The notes beneath the pieces were generated by a model. The model searched no databases, was not told where the DNA came from, and saw nothing but the letters and a program-made list of their open reading frames with translations. DNA of 64,000 nt from Carettochelys insculpta (taxonomy: Eukaryota > Chordata > Testudines > Carettochelyidae): positions 9,163,001 to 9,227,000 of the forward strand of contig NC_134160.1 of assembly GCF_033958435.1 (NCBI RefSeq). Direction: 5' to 3'. The stretch's first letter is position 1. The number at the start of each line of letters is the position of its first letter. This document shows positions 1 to 30,045 of the stretch, one piece after another. The position numbers and the translations under genes were made by a program.

Positions 1-607
1 TCCCAGGTTTGTCATCTCATTGCAGTCCTCTTTCCTACTTGTCTTCAAGCCAGAGGGCTGGCGAAGGTGAAATCTATTTCCAGATGGTTGTGTTCCTTCA
101 TTTGATCGGCAAACCTCTCCCACGGTTCTGCTTTGAGTCCTTGGTTGACCAACCCCTAGCAGCCTTTTAGTCAGCAGTACCAAGCATTTGGGATGCAGAT
201 TTTCAAGGCTGTTTGATTCACCTCTGCCTGCTAGGCGTACTGCAGTCATAAGCAACACAGTCCTTAGCATTGTCCAGTCAATTTGGGACATACTTAGCTT
301 TAAGCCGCTGTCATAGTTCAAGTCACCTGCACCTGTATTCCTCTGCTATGGTCCACCAAGGACAACTACTCCCAACCTTCCCCATCTGTCACCTGACTTA
401 AGTGGAGACATGCTTCTTTCTCCCTCCTGACCGGGGCATTTTCAGGCCGCACAACTCCCCTACACAATTTTCTTCTCATTAAATCCAACCGCCGAAATGA
501 CTAGCGGCTGACCATTGCTTTCTCCTCCAAACTGATAAACCGTGTAACTGCCCACAGTGGAAAGGGGCCATGCAACTTCTCTTAGGCAGGCATGTTGTTT
601 TTTTTTT

Positions 608-690
608 AAGGTATAGCACTTTAAAGTGTTACATGACTGCCTTTTTGTTTTGATAGAACACAGTCTAACACGGCTATCTCTCTGTTACTA
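608..690 (+). repeat. Penelope-like 3' tail fragment
   Basis: Matches the tail seen in several other places in this window (for example 35930-36038): a stretch like CACTTTAAAGTG then CTTTTTGTTTTGATAG and CTAACACGGCTA. It abuts the CR1 copy that follows. Assignment to Penelope-like retroelements is from memory of reptile repeats. Confidence 0.55.
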
Positions 691-694
691 TTGT

Positions 695-1290
695 TAAGGT
701 GGAAAAGGTTCAGGAAAGGGCAACAAAAACTATTCTGCATATGGCACTTGTTCCAAATCCCTCAAGATTAAAAAGACTGGGAGTTTTCAGCTTTGAAAAA
801 AGAAGACTAAGTAGGGAGATGATAGAGGTCTAAAATCATGACTGGTGTGGGGAAAGTGCATAAGGAAAAGTTATTTTTTTGTCCCCACAACAAAAGAACT
901 AGGGGTCACCAAATGAAATTGATGGAGAGCAGCTTTAAAACTAACAAAAGGAAGTGTTTCTTCACACAGCACATCGTAGGCTGGGGAACTCCTGGCCAGA
1001 GGAGGTTGTGAAGACCAGGACTTTAACAGGGTTCAAAAAAGAACTAGGTAAATTCATGGAGGTCAGGCCCATCAGTGGCTATTAGCCAGGATGGGTAGGA
1101 AAGGTGTCCCTGGCCTCTGTTTGTCAGAGGTTGAAAATGAATGTCAGGAGAGGGGTTGCTTTTGTGTCTGCCTGTTCTGTTCACTCCCTCTGGAGCACCT
1201 GGCATCAGCCACTGTCGGAAGACAGGATGCTGGGCTAGATGGACCTTTGGTTTGACACAGTGCAGCCGTTCTGAGGGAAAGCACTGCACA
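695..1290 (+). repeat. CR1 LINE 3' end (GGACCTTTGGT-type)
   Basis: Carries the decayed C-terminal ORF2 region (FEKRRLSREMIEV-like frame with stops) and a 3' UTR ending in the phrases GGGCTAGATGGACCTTTGG and GCCGTTCT. The same ending occurs at 34460-34497 and, reversed, at 46289. Confidence 0.85.
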
Positions 1291-1294
1291 GAAA

Positions 1295-18734
<17,440 letters not shown>

Positions 18735-19430
18735 TGAGGCTGTTACTCAAGCTTTCTGCTTCGGCAGCACTCTATAGCGGGTTACTGCATTTCCTTTCCA
18801 TTAAAGGAATTAGCAATGTTCCTAAAATGGTATTTTGGGGCACTAGTCCAATTCCGGACAGTATTATATTGAGGAGAATAAACTGTGACCTAAGCACCTT
18901 CTTTTCCTCTATGAGGAGATGTATTAGCCTAGTAACAAGTTGTTGATTCTGGGCCATATTGTAAACAGATCATGGACATTCCTTTATACAGAGAATTTAT
19001 ATGAAATCCACTGACTTTGCTTTCTAGTGGCCAAAGGATTGGAAGTTTGCCATATAATAGTCTCCCTCCCCCCTTGTTCTTCTTTTCATTTTTCTTTTTG
19101 ATTTTTGTCTTTTATATACAGTTGGATTTTATCACATTTCTAAATACAGTTTTCGATATACTGTGCTTTTTAAGTGGTGTCAGCATTGTATCTGAAACAA
19201 AAATGGTCTGCAAAATTCTTGGCCCAAACATATTTTTATATATTTTTTCCTGTGCTCTTTAAAACACAATTGTAATACATTGCATCACATGTAGCTTTCC
19301 TTTATAATATTTTGTTTTTCTACTTTTATTTGGAGCTAAATGTTATGAGTCCCTTGTAATAAATTGCACTGCTGTAATAGTCAAATCTGTGAAATAGAAT
19401 AAAAGGTCTTGTAAAATAAGTAGCCTGATT
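18735..19430 (+). other. MAN1C1: MAN1C1 3' UTR and polyadenylation region
   Basis: This is AT-rich DNA after the stop. Two AATAAA hexamers occur at 19358-19363 and 19398-19403. Cleavage is probably shortly after the second, around 19415-19430. That end point is inferred. Confidence 0.7.
19358..19403 (+). terminator. Two AATAAA polyadenylation signals of MAN1C1
   Basis: AATAAA is present at 19358-19363 and again at 19398-19403, about 620-670 bases past the MAN1C1 stop codon. Nothing resembling a further MAN1C1 exon follows. Confidence 0.7.
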
Positions 19431-21252
19431 GAGTTGATCCTACACTAACAGCTATCCATAACTGTCAAAGAGTTGCTGTATAATCCTTGGAATGAATAGC
19501 TGACAATAATGGTTGATTTTGAGAGTAATTTACAGTGAATGTTTATTTCAAGTATAATCTAGCAAGTGTACAGTCAATAATTCCAACCTGCTTCAGCCCT
19601 CCTAAATTGCTTATTCATTGTTCCACTGGGAGGTAGCAAGAACTCAGTTAAATGTCTTATATCCTAACCCAAAGAAGTCCCCATTTAAGTTTCTTCCTCA
19701 TATTTTATCTCTGGGATGACGTTACAGAACAGAAAAAGGAGAAGAGAAAATTGAGCTAGATTTGCCAGCTATTACTCACAATCTTGCTTTGTAAATTGTC
19801 CCTCCTAATTGACTGTTAGTAGAACAGCCCATGCGGTGCCCTTCGACATGACGAAGGGTACCAGAATCCAGTTCAGAATCACAGGTACAGAACAATTCTA
19901 GGCTCCGCAATGGGCCTGATCCTGGAAGAGGCTGGGTGTCCTCGTATTCCATTGATGGAGAACTTGGCATGATCAGCACTTTGCACAACCTCTTGCTGAC
20001 TCCCATCCTTGATATCTTTGTTGCTGTCTAGTAGCTGGTCCTAGCTGTGCGTAGTTCCCTTCAGTAGTCTGTTGTTTCAGATTTACTTGTTTCACCAACA
20101 AACTTGTCCCCCGCCACTCTGGGTCGTTCAGAACCTGCCTGGAGCTTTGCGTTACACATGTTTCTTCCTCGTGTTGTGAAAAGCTGATTGGTTTCTTCAG
20201 CAACTTGGGAAAAGAAAATCTCATTGAGCAAGTGGGAAGAGCAAAGTAAGATTTTAAATCTGTGCCTCTCAAAGTCCCAAAGAGAAAGAAAATTGTCATA
20301 TGGGGACTTAACATTTAGCCCAAAGATAAAGATACAAGGGGGTAAGCTTGGCCTTGAGGGGTGGTTATTGGTAAATTAGTGCCTTGGGGAGAGTCATTTC
20401 ATCTGAAGGATTTTGATACTGGGAAGTAATATTAACCAGGAGAATTATTGCAGTGGATTAAGAAATATCATGAGTAGCCAAAAATTCTTTGCCAAGCATG
20501 GTCTTAGAAAGCATCCTCCAAGTCTCGTTAACATAGATTCCCAGCAGTTCCTTTGGATTGTCTTGGTTTTGATTTTGATCCTGTTATTTTCTTTTCCCAA
20601 ACCACAAACCTCCTTTCATTTCTGCGTAAATATTTAGGTGTTGCAATAAAAACAAATGGTACTTTTTAAGTCAAAAAGACTTCTGGATGGGAGTTTTCTC
20701 TCCTGAAATTCAACAGCTGCCTCAAAAATTATCTTTTCATTAGCCAGTGGGGATGCCTGTAAATATAAAGTTTATTGATGATTCCATAAAAAAGGTGCTG
20801 TGACTGATGCTCAACATCAGCCCCAGAGAAAAGCATTTGGTGCAAATGTCTGTATCTAAAACCTTCTAATGGTTTAGCCCACAGTCCTGCAAACAATTGT
20901 GAATCTGCTTAACTTGGAAGTCAATGGGATGACACACATGAATAGTGTTAAGAAAGTGCATTAAGATGCTAAGTCCTTTTGGGGGCAGAGACAGTCTTTT
21001 TGTTCTGTTTGTAAAGCACCTCGGGCAATGACATCCAGGTCCACTAGGGTTTCTAGACACTACCACAATCCAGTGATCTCTGCAGGATTGGAGCCTTAGA
21101 TGTCTCTTGGTTCTCTTTTTCTCAGTATCCTTTGGATCTCATTTGGCCATCTTTATTCAGGCAGACCTCTTGACTTCAGTGGTCATTTTGCTGAAAGAAG
21201 GGGAATTATATCCTTTTGGTTTCACACACTGTGCCTAGCAAATCTCCACTTT
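19431..21252. other. Intergenic DNA after MAN1C1
   Basis: No gene is seen. 20960-21065 resembles a MIR/L2-like 3' end (TTTTGGGGGCAGAGACAGTC, then TGTAAAGCACCTCGGG). The rest is unassigned. Confidence 0.45.
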
Positions 21253-21500
21253 GGGTAGGTCTACGCAGCAAAGTTATTTCAAAATAACAGCCATTATTTT
21301 GAAATACCCTAGCATCTGCATGACGCAAGTGCTATTTCGAAAGAGCGGTTGGCATATTTCAATTGGCAAACCTCATTCTACAAATAGTGCTTATTTTGAA
21401 ATAGCTATTTCAAAATTGGTTCTGTTAAGACAGGGACCTGTGCCTTATTTCAAAATAGGCTCTATGTGTGTAGACGCTGTATTTCAAAATAGCCAATTTT
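21253..21500 (+). repeat. MITE, TATTTCGAAATA-type, copy 1
   Basis: Begins GGGTAGGTCTACGCAGCAAA and is packed with TTATTTCAAAATAA-like palindromes, as in the longer copy at 55056-55540. The right end is poorly defined. Confidence 0.65.
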
Positions 21501-21614
21501 CACCAACCAGAAGATGTGAACGACTCTTCTGTATAGCAGGAAGTTTCAGACTAATGGGGCTCCGATAATGGTAAGCTGTATGAGATAGTGGATTTCAGGA
21601 TCCTGACAAAAGGA

Positions 21615-23818
21615 AGGAAGAAAGGTGAGCAGTAAAATACAGACCCTTGATTTCAGAACAGCAGACTTCAACTCCCTCGGAAACCCGACGGGCAGGAGCC
21701 CCTGGGAAGCTAATATGGAGGGGAAAGGTTTTCAGGAGAACGGGTAGTATTTTAAAGCAGCCTCATTGAAGGCACAAGAACAAATTATCCTGATGCACAG
21801 TGAGAAAAGCAAATATGGTAGGCAACCAGCTTGGCTTGACAGGGAAATCCTTGGTGAGCTTAAATTCAAAAAAGGAGACATATAAGTGGAAACTTGGACA
21901 GATGACTAAGAAGGAGTATCAATACATTGGTGGAGAATGCAGGGGAGTAATCAGGAAGGTGAAAGCACAATTGGAACAGCAGCTAGCAAGGGATCTGAAG
22001 AGTAATAAGAAAGGCGTTTTGGTTTTGTTTTTTGTTTTTTTACAGACATTAACAATATGAGGGTTACCAGGGAGGGTGTGAGGCCATTACCGGATGGGAG
22101 AGGTAGCCTGGGGGCTAATGTGGGGAAAGCTGAAGTATGCAATGCTTTTTTTGCCTCTGTCTTCACGGACCAGGTTAGCTCCCAGACTACTGCATTAAGC
22201 AATGCAATATGGGAAGGAGGTAGGGAGCCCTTGCTGGAAAAATAACAGGTTGAGGGCCATTTACAAAAGCTAGACATACACAAATCCATGGGTCCAGATT
22301 TAATGCAGCCAATGGTAGTGAGGGAATTGGTAAATGTCATTGCAGAACGTTTGGCCGTTATCTTTGAAAACTTACGGAGGTTGGGAGAGGTCCTGAATGA
22401 CTGGAAAAAGGCAAATGTAGTGCCCATCTTTAAAAGGGAAAGAAAGACAATCCAGGGAACTATAGACGGGTCACCTTTACCTCAGTCCCTGGAAAAATCA
22501 CAGCAGGTCTCCTCAAGGAATCCATTTTGAAGCACTTGGAAGAGGGGAAAGTGCTCAAGAGTAGCCAACATGGATTTCTCATGGGCAAGTCATGCCTGAC
22601 CAATCTGATCAGCTTTTATGATGAGGTAACTTGCTCTGTAGACATGGGGAAGTCAATGGATGTGATATACTTTGCCTTTAGCACAGCTTTTAACAGGGTT
22701 TTACACAGTGTTTGTATCCATAAGAATTAAGGACAGCTGGACTGGATAAATGGACTGTAAAGTAGGTAGAAAGCTGGCTAGATGATCAAGACCAACTGGT
22801 AGTGACCAATGGCTCAGTGTCTGGTTGACAGTTGGTTTCAAGTGGAGTGCCCCAGGGATCAGTTCTGGGGCCGGAATTGTTCAACATCTTTATTAATGAC
22901 CTGGATGAGGGGTTGGATTGCACGCTCAGCAAGTTTGCGGATGACACTAAGCTAAGGGGACAGGTAGATACATTGGAAGGTAGGGATAAGGTCCAAAGTG
23001 ACCTAGGTAAATTGTAGGATTGGGCCAAAAGTAATCTGATGATGTTCAAGAGGGGCAAGTGCGGAGTCCTGCACTTGGGATGGAAGAATCCCAAGCATTG
23101 TTACAGGCTGGGGACCAACTTGTTAATTAGCGGTGCAGCAGAACAGGACCTGGGGATTACAGCGGAGAGAGAGGCTGGATAGGAGTCAACAGAGTGCCTT
23201 GGTTGCCAAGAAGGCTAATGGCACATTGGTGTGCATTAGGAGGAGCATTTCCAGCCAATCTAGAGAAATTATTCCCCTCTACTAGGCAATGGTGAGGCCA
23301 CATGTGAAGTATTGCATCCAGTTCTGGGATCCCCAGTATAGAAAAGATGTGAATGCATTGGAGCAGGTCCCGTGGAGAGCAACAAAAATGATTAGGGGGC
23401 TGGAGCACATGACATATGAGGAGAGGCTGAGGGATCTGGGCTTATTTAGTTTTCAGAAGAGTGAGGGGCCATTTGATAGCAGCTTTCAACTTCCTGAAAG
23501 GGGGCTCTAAAGGATGGAGAGAAGCTGTTCTCGGTAGTGACTGATGGCAGAATGAGGAGTAATGGTCTAAAGTTACAGTGGGGAAGGTGTAGGTTGGATA
23601 TTAGGAAAAACTACTTCACCAGGAGGGAGGTGAAGCATTGGAATGCATTGCCTAGAGAGGTGGTGGAATCTCCATCCCTAGAGATTTTTAAGTCCTGGCT
23701 TGACAAAGTCCTGACTGGGATGATTTGGTTGAGGCTGATCCTGCTTTAGGCAGGTGGCTGGACTCAATGACCTCCTGAGGTCCCTTCCAGCCCTAGGATT
23801 GTATGATTCTATGTATTG
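21615..23818 (+). repeat. CR1 LINE, 2.2 kb copy with reverse transcriptase region
   Basis: A 5'-truncated non-LTR retrotransposon. Translations in shifting frames show the RT segment [20 protein letters not shown] and the FADD active-site motif (22934-22945), then a C-terminal part [19 protein letters not shown] and [14 protein letters not shown]. The 3' end has TGACCTCCTGAGGTCCCTTC and GATTGTATGATTCTATG. Stops and frameshifts break the frame, and no endonuclease domain is present, so it is dead. Confidence 0.92.
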
Positions 23819-24171
23819 CCCAGTATAAATTAACTTCTGTATTGAGAACTCAGTCCTTGCCAAATGGCTGTCAATTGTTGCCTGACTTTTACATAAACGA
23901 CAGAATGAGATAAGACAAAGCTATTCAAAAAACAGATGTAGCTTCTTGTCACCACACTTCATTTTTCAAGCGTTATTACATTTCCTTGGAAGACTTTCAG
24001 CAGAATTTCTTATTGAATTTCAAATCCTGGCAGTCTTACTTTTCCCATATAATCTGTTCATTGATTTTTTTTTTTGTTTCATGTTTGATAAATTGAGCTT
24101 TTGCCTCCACTCTTTTCACGTTTCAGATGGTGGATATCGGGTCTTTGTATTAATTCACCAAAGAACACGGA

Positions 24172-24510
24172 AAAACCGTAGCCTTGTAGGATTGCAAGAA
24201 ACCTCAAGAGGGCATCTAGTGCAGTCCCCAGCATTCTTGGCAGGACTAAATATTGTCTAGCCCATCTCTAACAGGTGCTTGTCTAATTTTTTAAAAAAAT
24301 TTAAAATTTAAAAAAAAAAAAAAAAATTTTTAATTTTTAAAAGCCTTTTAAAAATTGGAGATTGCACAACCTTCTTAGGCAAGTTTTTCAAGTGCTCAAC
24401 CACCCTCACAGTTAGGAAGTTTTTCCTAATGTCCAGCCTAAACCACCATTGACGCAATGTAAATGCTTCTTGCCCTATCCATAGAGTTAAGCAGAACCAC
24501 GTGAAGCACA
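24172..24510 (-). repeat. CR1 LINE 3' end with A/T-rich interruption
   Basis: GGATTGCAAGAAACCTCAAG at one side, and CAGTTAGGAAGTTTTTCCTA with GTCCAGCCTAAA at the other, are minus-strand CR1 phrases. Between them lies an expanded A/T tract at 24285-24345. Confidence 0.75.
24285..24345. repeat. A/T-only self-complementary tract
   Basis: Runs of A and T (TTTAAAATTTAAA, A17, TTTTTAATTTTTAAAA) can fold back on themselves. It sits inside a CR1 fragment. Confidence 0.7.
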
Positions 24511-25129
24511 TTTTGTCCCTTCAGAAAATGCAATGGCTAACCCACGATGCCAGGGGGCAGTAGGAACTGTGGGATAGGTACCCACAGTGCATTGGTAACA
24601 GAGTCAAAGCTGCCCACCATAATGGGGATGCACTCCATCAGCTTCCTGTACCAGTGGGGATGCGCACCGTTGACTTTATAACATCGGGTGCTGCAAAATC
24701 TACCTTAAAAATGTCAACCTAATTTCCTCATGCAGAAGTATCCTTACTTACCATTTAATGTCTCTTGCACTGGTTCTCTGTTACGCTACTAGGTCTGACA
24801 AGCTGGAAGGGGTTTCAGTTTTAAGTTAACAGACACTTTCAGGGGAAGAGTCATGCATCTGCAAGCTGCTGTTTTGTGAGCCTTGAGGATGGCCAATAAA
24901 GATAGGAAGAGGGGAGATTGAGCACTGAGATCCAGGGGAGGCATTGCCGTCAGTGCCTGGGTGAGGGGAGGTGTTTGCCCACACACACACACCCCGCTTA
25001 TGGGCCTGCCACTGAATACAAGCCGCTTAGTTGTCAAAACTTCCACTGACATTTATGGGAGTTGAGCATATAAATATCTTTGTGAATTTGGTACATTCAT
25101 TATTTCCAAATATTCCCTTGTGTTCATCG

Positions 25130-25415
25130 TTACCCCTGGTCTAAGGTCTGAGCGTCTACACTAGAGGGTTTTGTATATGAAACTGGGATTTTGTAGCCAA
25201 AACTTTTGGAGCATTTACATGCGCAATGCATTTTGTAGATAGAAACTGTCGACAAAAACAACTGTGTAGAAGCTCTGGGGGGCCATTTTGTCGACAAAGC
25301 AGATCTCTCCACTTTTATGGGTAGAAAGGATCTGTTGGCAGAAGTTTTGTCAGAACAGCTCTTCCAACAATAACTGCTGTAGACAGATGCTTCTAGTGTA
25401 TACGCAGCTCATGGG
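25130..25415. repeat. Probable MITE with GTCGACAAA motifs
   Basis: Starts near CTAAGGTCTGAGCGTCTACA and ends near GTGTATACGCAGCT. It has repeated TTTTGTCGACAAA-like blocks. The shape (GTCTACACT-type end, palindromic interior) resembles the other reptile MITEs here. Family not named. Confidence 0.45.
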
Positions 25416-26784
25416 TTTCTTTTTCTTGTTAAAACAGATTAGTTTCTAAATTCACTCTGGCATTTTGAGCTGCAATTCGTTGCACCACCCTCATGCTCCA
25501 GCCCTGCCAGCCAACAAACATAAAACATAACCTGCCAGCCAACAAAATAGTTGCCAACGTCCTGTACATCCTTTGCGAGTTAACTCGTGCTGATTTTTTT
25601 AAGTCAAACATTTATTGATGCTCCTCTTTGTTGCCTATTTCTTTTCCACTCCCCATACAATGTATTGCAGGGTCTCCCATGTTGAAAAACTTCTTGTTGC
25701 TGTGCCTTACATTTTGCCAGCGCGGTGTCCCTTTGTGTCATTCAGAACGCCCCTAGGTTTTATTCTTTCAGTTACTGCCTCTCTTTTGTATCCATCTATC
25801 GGATTTTAATACAAATTGCCATTACATTTTGCTCCTTAAAGGTTAAATCCTGGCCCAGTTCAAGTCAATAGAAATGTGGCCCAAAATGTGCCTTTCTGAA
25901 ATCCAGTACTTTTGGTCTCCTGCATTTGGTACAGCTGTTTGTTACTATGGTGAAGTTTCATCATTGGTATCAATTCCTTCCCTTTTCTCACATTTTCAAT
26001 GGGTGTCTTCCATTCCGGTAAGTAAAAAGTTAAATCCAAAAGGTCATTGCCTCTGACAGAATTTTCTTCTTCAAGATTTTAGTAGTCCTCTATCTTGCGA
26101 ATCAGCTCGCTGCTGATTTGATCGTTTGTTACACAACAGATGTCTGGATATTTAAAATTCCTCCTTGGCAATGTAATATGTGATTTCAAAAACTAGGCGT
26201 GTTGATCCAGGAACTCTTTTTTCACTCTCCCTTTCGGGGACATTGGTCTGTAGCAGACACCCTCAATTTCTCCCTTTGTCTTCCATTTCTTGGCTTCGTC
26301 TCCAAAGAAGTCACTGTCCAATGGCATTTCTAATGAGTCTGAGGTGTGATGAGTTTCCAGCTCTTGTACCATGCATCCTATCTTTGGCATGCCAGATCTG
26401 AGACCTATCTCATCAGCCCTTTTTAATGCTCACAGGCTGTGTCATTTAATGTCTCTTCTAGTTCTCATTTGTCACCCAAACAATTAAGTACATCCTGTGT
26501 TCTCTACAATTACTCTCTGGATTATCTGCATGAATGAAAGCTCCCCTATTTCCATTTCCCACCCAAAATGAGCCCTGAAAGTTTTAAACCACACTATCAA
26601 ACCACCCGATCCAAGCAATAACCTCTCATCACAAACATTATTTCCGTGCTCTTTGAATCCAACGTCTCCTATCCCCTGCCCATTGGTGCAGACAGTTGAT
26701 CACCAGTACCCGAGTTCTTTTTTCCCAGCTTAATACCCTAATATCTTTGTACCTCCCACATATATGTAAATTGAATGGGAACTA
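25416..26784. other. Intergenic, no feature recognised
   Basis: No exon, RNA gene or nameable repeat is seen. Confidence 0.4.
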
Positions 26785-26930
26785 GCAGTAAAGAGTGAAT
26801 TATTATCCCCATTTCACGCATGGGAATACAGAGGCACAAAGCATAAATGACTTGGCCAAAGTCACACAGGAACTCAATAGCAGTGATGGGACTAGAGCCC
26901 AGATCTCTTGAGTCCTGGTCTGGTTCATGA
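26785..26930 (-). repeat. MIR-type SINE remnant
   Basis: TTATTATCCCCATTTCACGC, AATACAGAGGCACAAAGC and CTTGGCCAAAGTCACACAGG are the MIR core on the minus strand. One of the better preserved MIR copies here. Confidence 0.88.
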
Positions 26931-28640
26931 CCAGAAGACAATTCATTCTCCCTTTTTCTCTTCCATATCTCTAGGGACTCGACATACTTTTCATTTTTTT
27001 TCTGCTTCCCTGAAGTTTCTAGGTGGTATGAAATCTTTTCTCATGTCACTCATGGTGCTCCCACAATGTACTGGAATTGCTGGGAATTCCCCATCCATTG
27101 CCTGGCATGCCTGGCCAAAAAGGAAACCAGCCTAAAGGAATGTCTCCCTACCCACTTCTGTCATCGGGGTTTGTCTCAGCCTCTTAGGCAACATAAACTG
27201 AAATATGAGTGCTAACAAACAGGATTTTATTCAACTGTCCAAAAAGGGTAAAAAAACTTAACTATAACCAGGACCCCACCCCCCACAATCAGAGGTAAGT
27301 GACCTAAAGATGGTGAATGACTATGACTTGGGGGAGTTCCCTTCCCCAGGACAGGAACTAGATAAGGAAATGAAGGGTTGTAGCACCACGCCCATATCCT
27401 GCAGCTTGTGAACCCTCACGGAGGTGCGACAGAGCCAGATGTAATTCAGGTGAGAGCAATCAGGCCCACTCCCATCCCTGCACCATCATGGAGAGAGAGT
27501 GTGTGTGTGTGTGTGTGTGTCCTTTTCGATGAAGGGTGGCAGCTGGTAGCACAAGCCTTTGTGCGCGGGTAAGTTCACCCTCCCACAACCACAAGCAGCT
27601 CCAGACTCTGCCACTCAACCCCTTGGAACTCCGGAGACAGCCCTTAAAGAAGCTGCTGTTGCTGAGCAGAACCTAGGTCACGAGTCTACCTAGTTCTCCC
27701 GCCAAAACACCTGAAGAGCGGGAAAATGCCCTGAGGGGAGTCGGGAGAAGGGTGGCCGAGATGGAGTCCATATTGTTGTTTGGACTTTGACAAAATGGCA
27801 TACAGGTGCTCTTGATTACCAGAACTTTCCTCCCTACACATCACCATGCAGGCGCTTTGACCACCTTATTTTGCCCTCCTTCATCCTAGGTCTCATAAGG
27901 CTGCACTCCCTCCTGTTCCCTTGATCCGGGCAACAGAGTCTAAGTTATTAGCCATGGTTGGTTATGTTCTCTTTGTCTGAGGCAAAAAAAAATACTCCTT
28001 AAACCTAACACAAAGCAATTAGGCAGGCTTCAGAAATGGCAGAACTTCAAAGCATTCAATCCTTAACACTTCCTGCCACCTTTAGAGAGATCAAATGTGC
28101 TGTGCGATTAGCCCTGAAGCAGAAGAAAATGGTACTAAATCTTCCTGAGCAGCTGGGGAAATCCAGAGGCTGTGCAGGATTGTGCGTAGCGAGAATCTGC
28201 AGACAGTGATTTATGAAGGAAAATTATAAGAACTAACTAGGGAGCACTTGGCCATAGCACTGCTAAGGAGGGATGTGACAACCATGTATGGTCCTGATGG
28301 GTATATAAAGACCCAGGAGAGAGGAGCATTTCTGAGGCTGGTACGGAGGGGTGAGGAGTAATGGGATGGAAAGGCTCAAAGGAAAAGGCAGGTTCAGACT
28401 GAGGATGTGCAAAAGATATTTCAACTTGACTTGGATCATCTCCCAAGAGATGTCCCCATTCTGGGGGGAGGGTGTACAGTCCTCAAGCTGTCCTGCACTG
28501 GCTGGACAGATGGCTGGACAGGTGACTGACTGAGCTTTCCCATCTCTAATTTCAGAGCTTCTGAACTCTGGCTTTGAAGCCAACAAAGCACTTAAATCCC
28601 ATGGGAAACATTGCCTGTACGGTAGTCTAGCCCTCGGTGC
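26931..28640. other. Intergenic, unclassified
   Basis: Contains a GT microsatellite (27499-27520) and no recognised gene. Read from the minus strand, 27180-27240 has an AATAAA, so part could be an old LTR or gene end. This is weak. Confidence 0.35.
27499..27520. repeat. (GT)n microsatellite
   Basis: About 11 GT units preceded by a short GA run. Confidence 0.95.
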
Positions 28641-28765
28641 ATTGTAATAGTTCTGTCTATTGTTGAGTGTTGGGTTTAGCATGCAGGTGCTGGGTGGAGT
28701 TGGTGGCCTGGGACAGTCAGACTAGACAATCTGGTGGGCCCTTCTGGCCTTCAACTCTGTGGCGT
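28640..28765 (+). repeat. CR1-type 3' end fragment
   Basis: GACAGTCAGACTAGACAATC followed by GTGGGCCCTTCTGGCCTTCA is a known reptile CR1 ending. Confidence 0.65.
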
Positions 28766-29129
28766 TGAAGCCACAGTGCCTGGAAAAAACAAACAAACAG
28801 TCGGAGTGAGTGTGTGAACCGTGGGGCTGACAGCCACTGCAGGCCATGGGACAAGATGGAATGGGAGGGCTCAGCTCCATGCCCATGGAAGGGGCAGGGT
28901 CCAGGACAGTAACTTTTAGTGCTGTCAGGATCACGGGGCTGGGCCCTCCTCTTCCTCATTGGTGTGTGGAGCAGAGAAGCAGCACGGCCATGGCAAAGCA
29001 GCAGCGGTGGCAGCTGGAGCTCAGGGCCCCTCTGAAAGGTCTGGACCCCTAGACGACTGCCTCCCCCACTTCCTGTCAGTGGGGCTGTGTGTGAAGACCT
29101 CTGCCTATTGTGCTAGCCAGTCCCCTGGT

Positions 29130-29255
29130 TTCCTTGTGCTCCCCCCATGGTCTATCTGTATTCGCCTGTTGCCTGTCTGGGGCAGGGACCATCTCTGTGT
29201 TTATACAGGGCAGAGCACAATGGAGTCCTGAGTGCTACCACAATGCAATTACAGT
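29130..29255 (+). repeat. MIR/L2-like 3' end
   Basis: GTCTGGGGCAGGGACCATCT, GTTTATACAGGGCAGAGCAC and AATGGAGTCCTGAGTGCTAC match an ancient amniote repeat tail that also appears, more diverged, at 20960-21065 and 30200-30290. Confidence 0.6.
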
Positions 29256-29405
29256 AGCACGTTAAAGACTAACAGCATTTCTGGTCTGGCTATGATCAGA
29301 AGAAGCGGATCTGTCCCACTAACGCTCATCACCTAATAAATTATTTTGTTAGTCTTTAAAGTGCTGCTTGACTGCTTTTGTTTTGATAGTCTGTAGACTA
29401 GCACA
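29256..29405 (+). repeat. Penelope-like 3' tail
   Basis: Has the block AGAAGCGGATCTGTCCCACT, then GCTCATCACCTAATAAATTA and TTAGTCTTTAAAGTGCTGCT. The start (AGTAGCACGTTAAAGACTAAC) is the inverted complement of the end, as in the copy at 53965. Confidence 0.6.
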
Positions 29406-29569
29406 ATCCAAGCAGTTGCTATTGCTAAGCACTTGCTCCTGGTTCAGGATGGGCTTTGGGCCTCTGCTGACTTGGCCTGGATGGAAGCACGTGCTTAAAT
29501 GTCTTGCTGAAGCGGGGACCTATAATAGTGAATACAATGCATAGGGCAGTTTTTATTCTGAGTAGTCCA

Positions 29570-29705
29570 TTAGGTACAGGCACCTGAGTTCTATCTCGGG
29601 GGCAATCACCGATCTGCTTTGAGACCAGGACACGGTGCTTCTCCCCTCTGGGCCTGGCGTTCTGCTCCCATTCTATTTAACCTGTAAGCCCTTTGGATTC
29701 TCCAC
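29570..29705 (+). repeat. MIR-type SINE remnant (weak)
   Basis: CACCTGAGTTCTATCTCGGG and TTCTCCCCTCTGGGCCTGGC resemble MIR core order. Divergence is high. Confidence 0.45.
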
Positions 29706-29875
29706 ACGTCAATGTAACCCACACACCTCGGTGTGGTTCACTGACCTGTGTAGCGGCACCAGGACCACTTACAGAGAGGAATGAGATTCCTCTCCAGCCT
29801 TAGCTCAGAGCCAGCTGCCTTTCAGCTCCAAGTGTAGAGCCGCGGTACCCCATACGCTGTCTGTTTGCCCCGCAG

Positions 29876-30045
29876 GGCGAAGTGGACACCGTGGTGTGGC
29901 AAAGCAGCTTGGCAGAGCTGCACGCAGGGAGTATCCTCCACCCGCTCCACGCACAGGCCCCAGCACTTGGGGGCACAAGCCTATGGCAGCAGAGGCGGTT
30001 CCTCCTGCAGGTCGCGAGCCGGCAGCTCCAGGCCTGGAGGCTCTG
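29876..30045 (+). other. Orphan exon candidate, unknown
   Basis: A 170-base stretch with a clean acceptor (TGTTTGCCCCGCAG) and donor (GTGAGT), open in frame as GEVDTVVWQSSLAELHA through to VASRQLQAWRLW. It is more CpG-rich than its flanks. But two other frames are open too, no partner exon was found, and I recognise no family. Chance is the default reading. Confidence 0.2.

Noticed and set aside
22057..23749. CR1 frames as a functional reverse transcriptase gene
   Set aside because: The RT motifs are spread over several frames with stops, and the 5' part with the endonuclease is missing.
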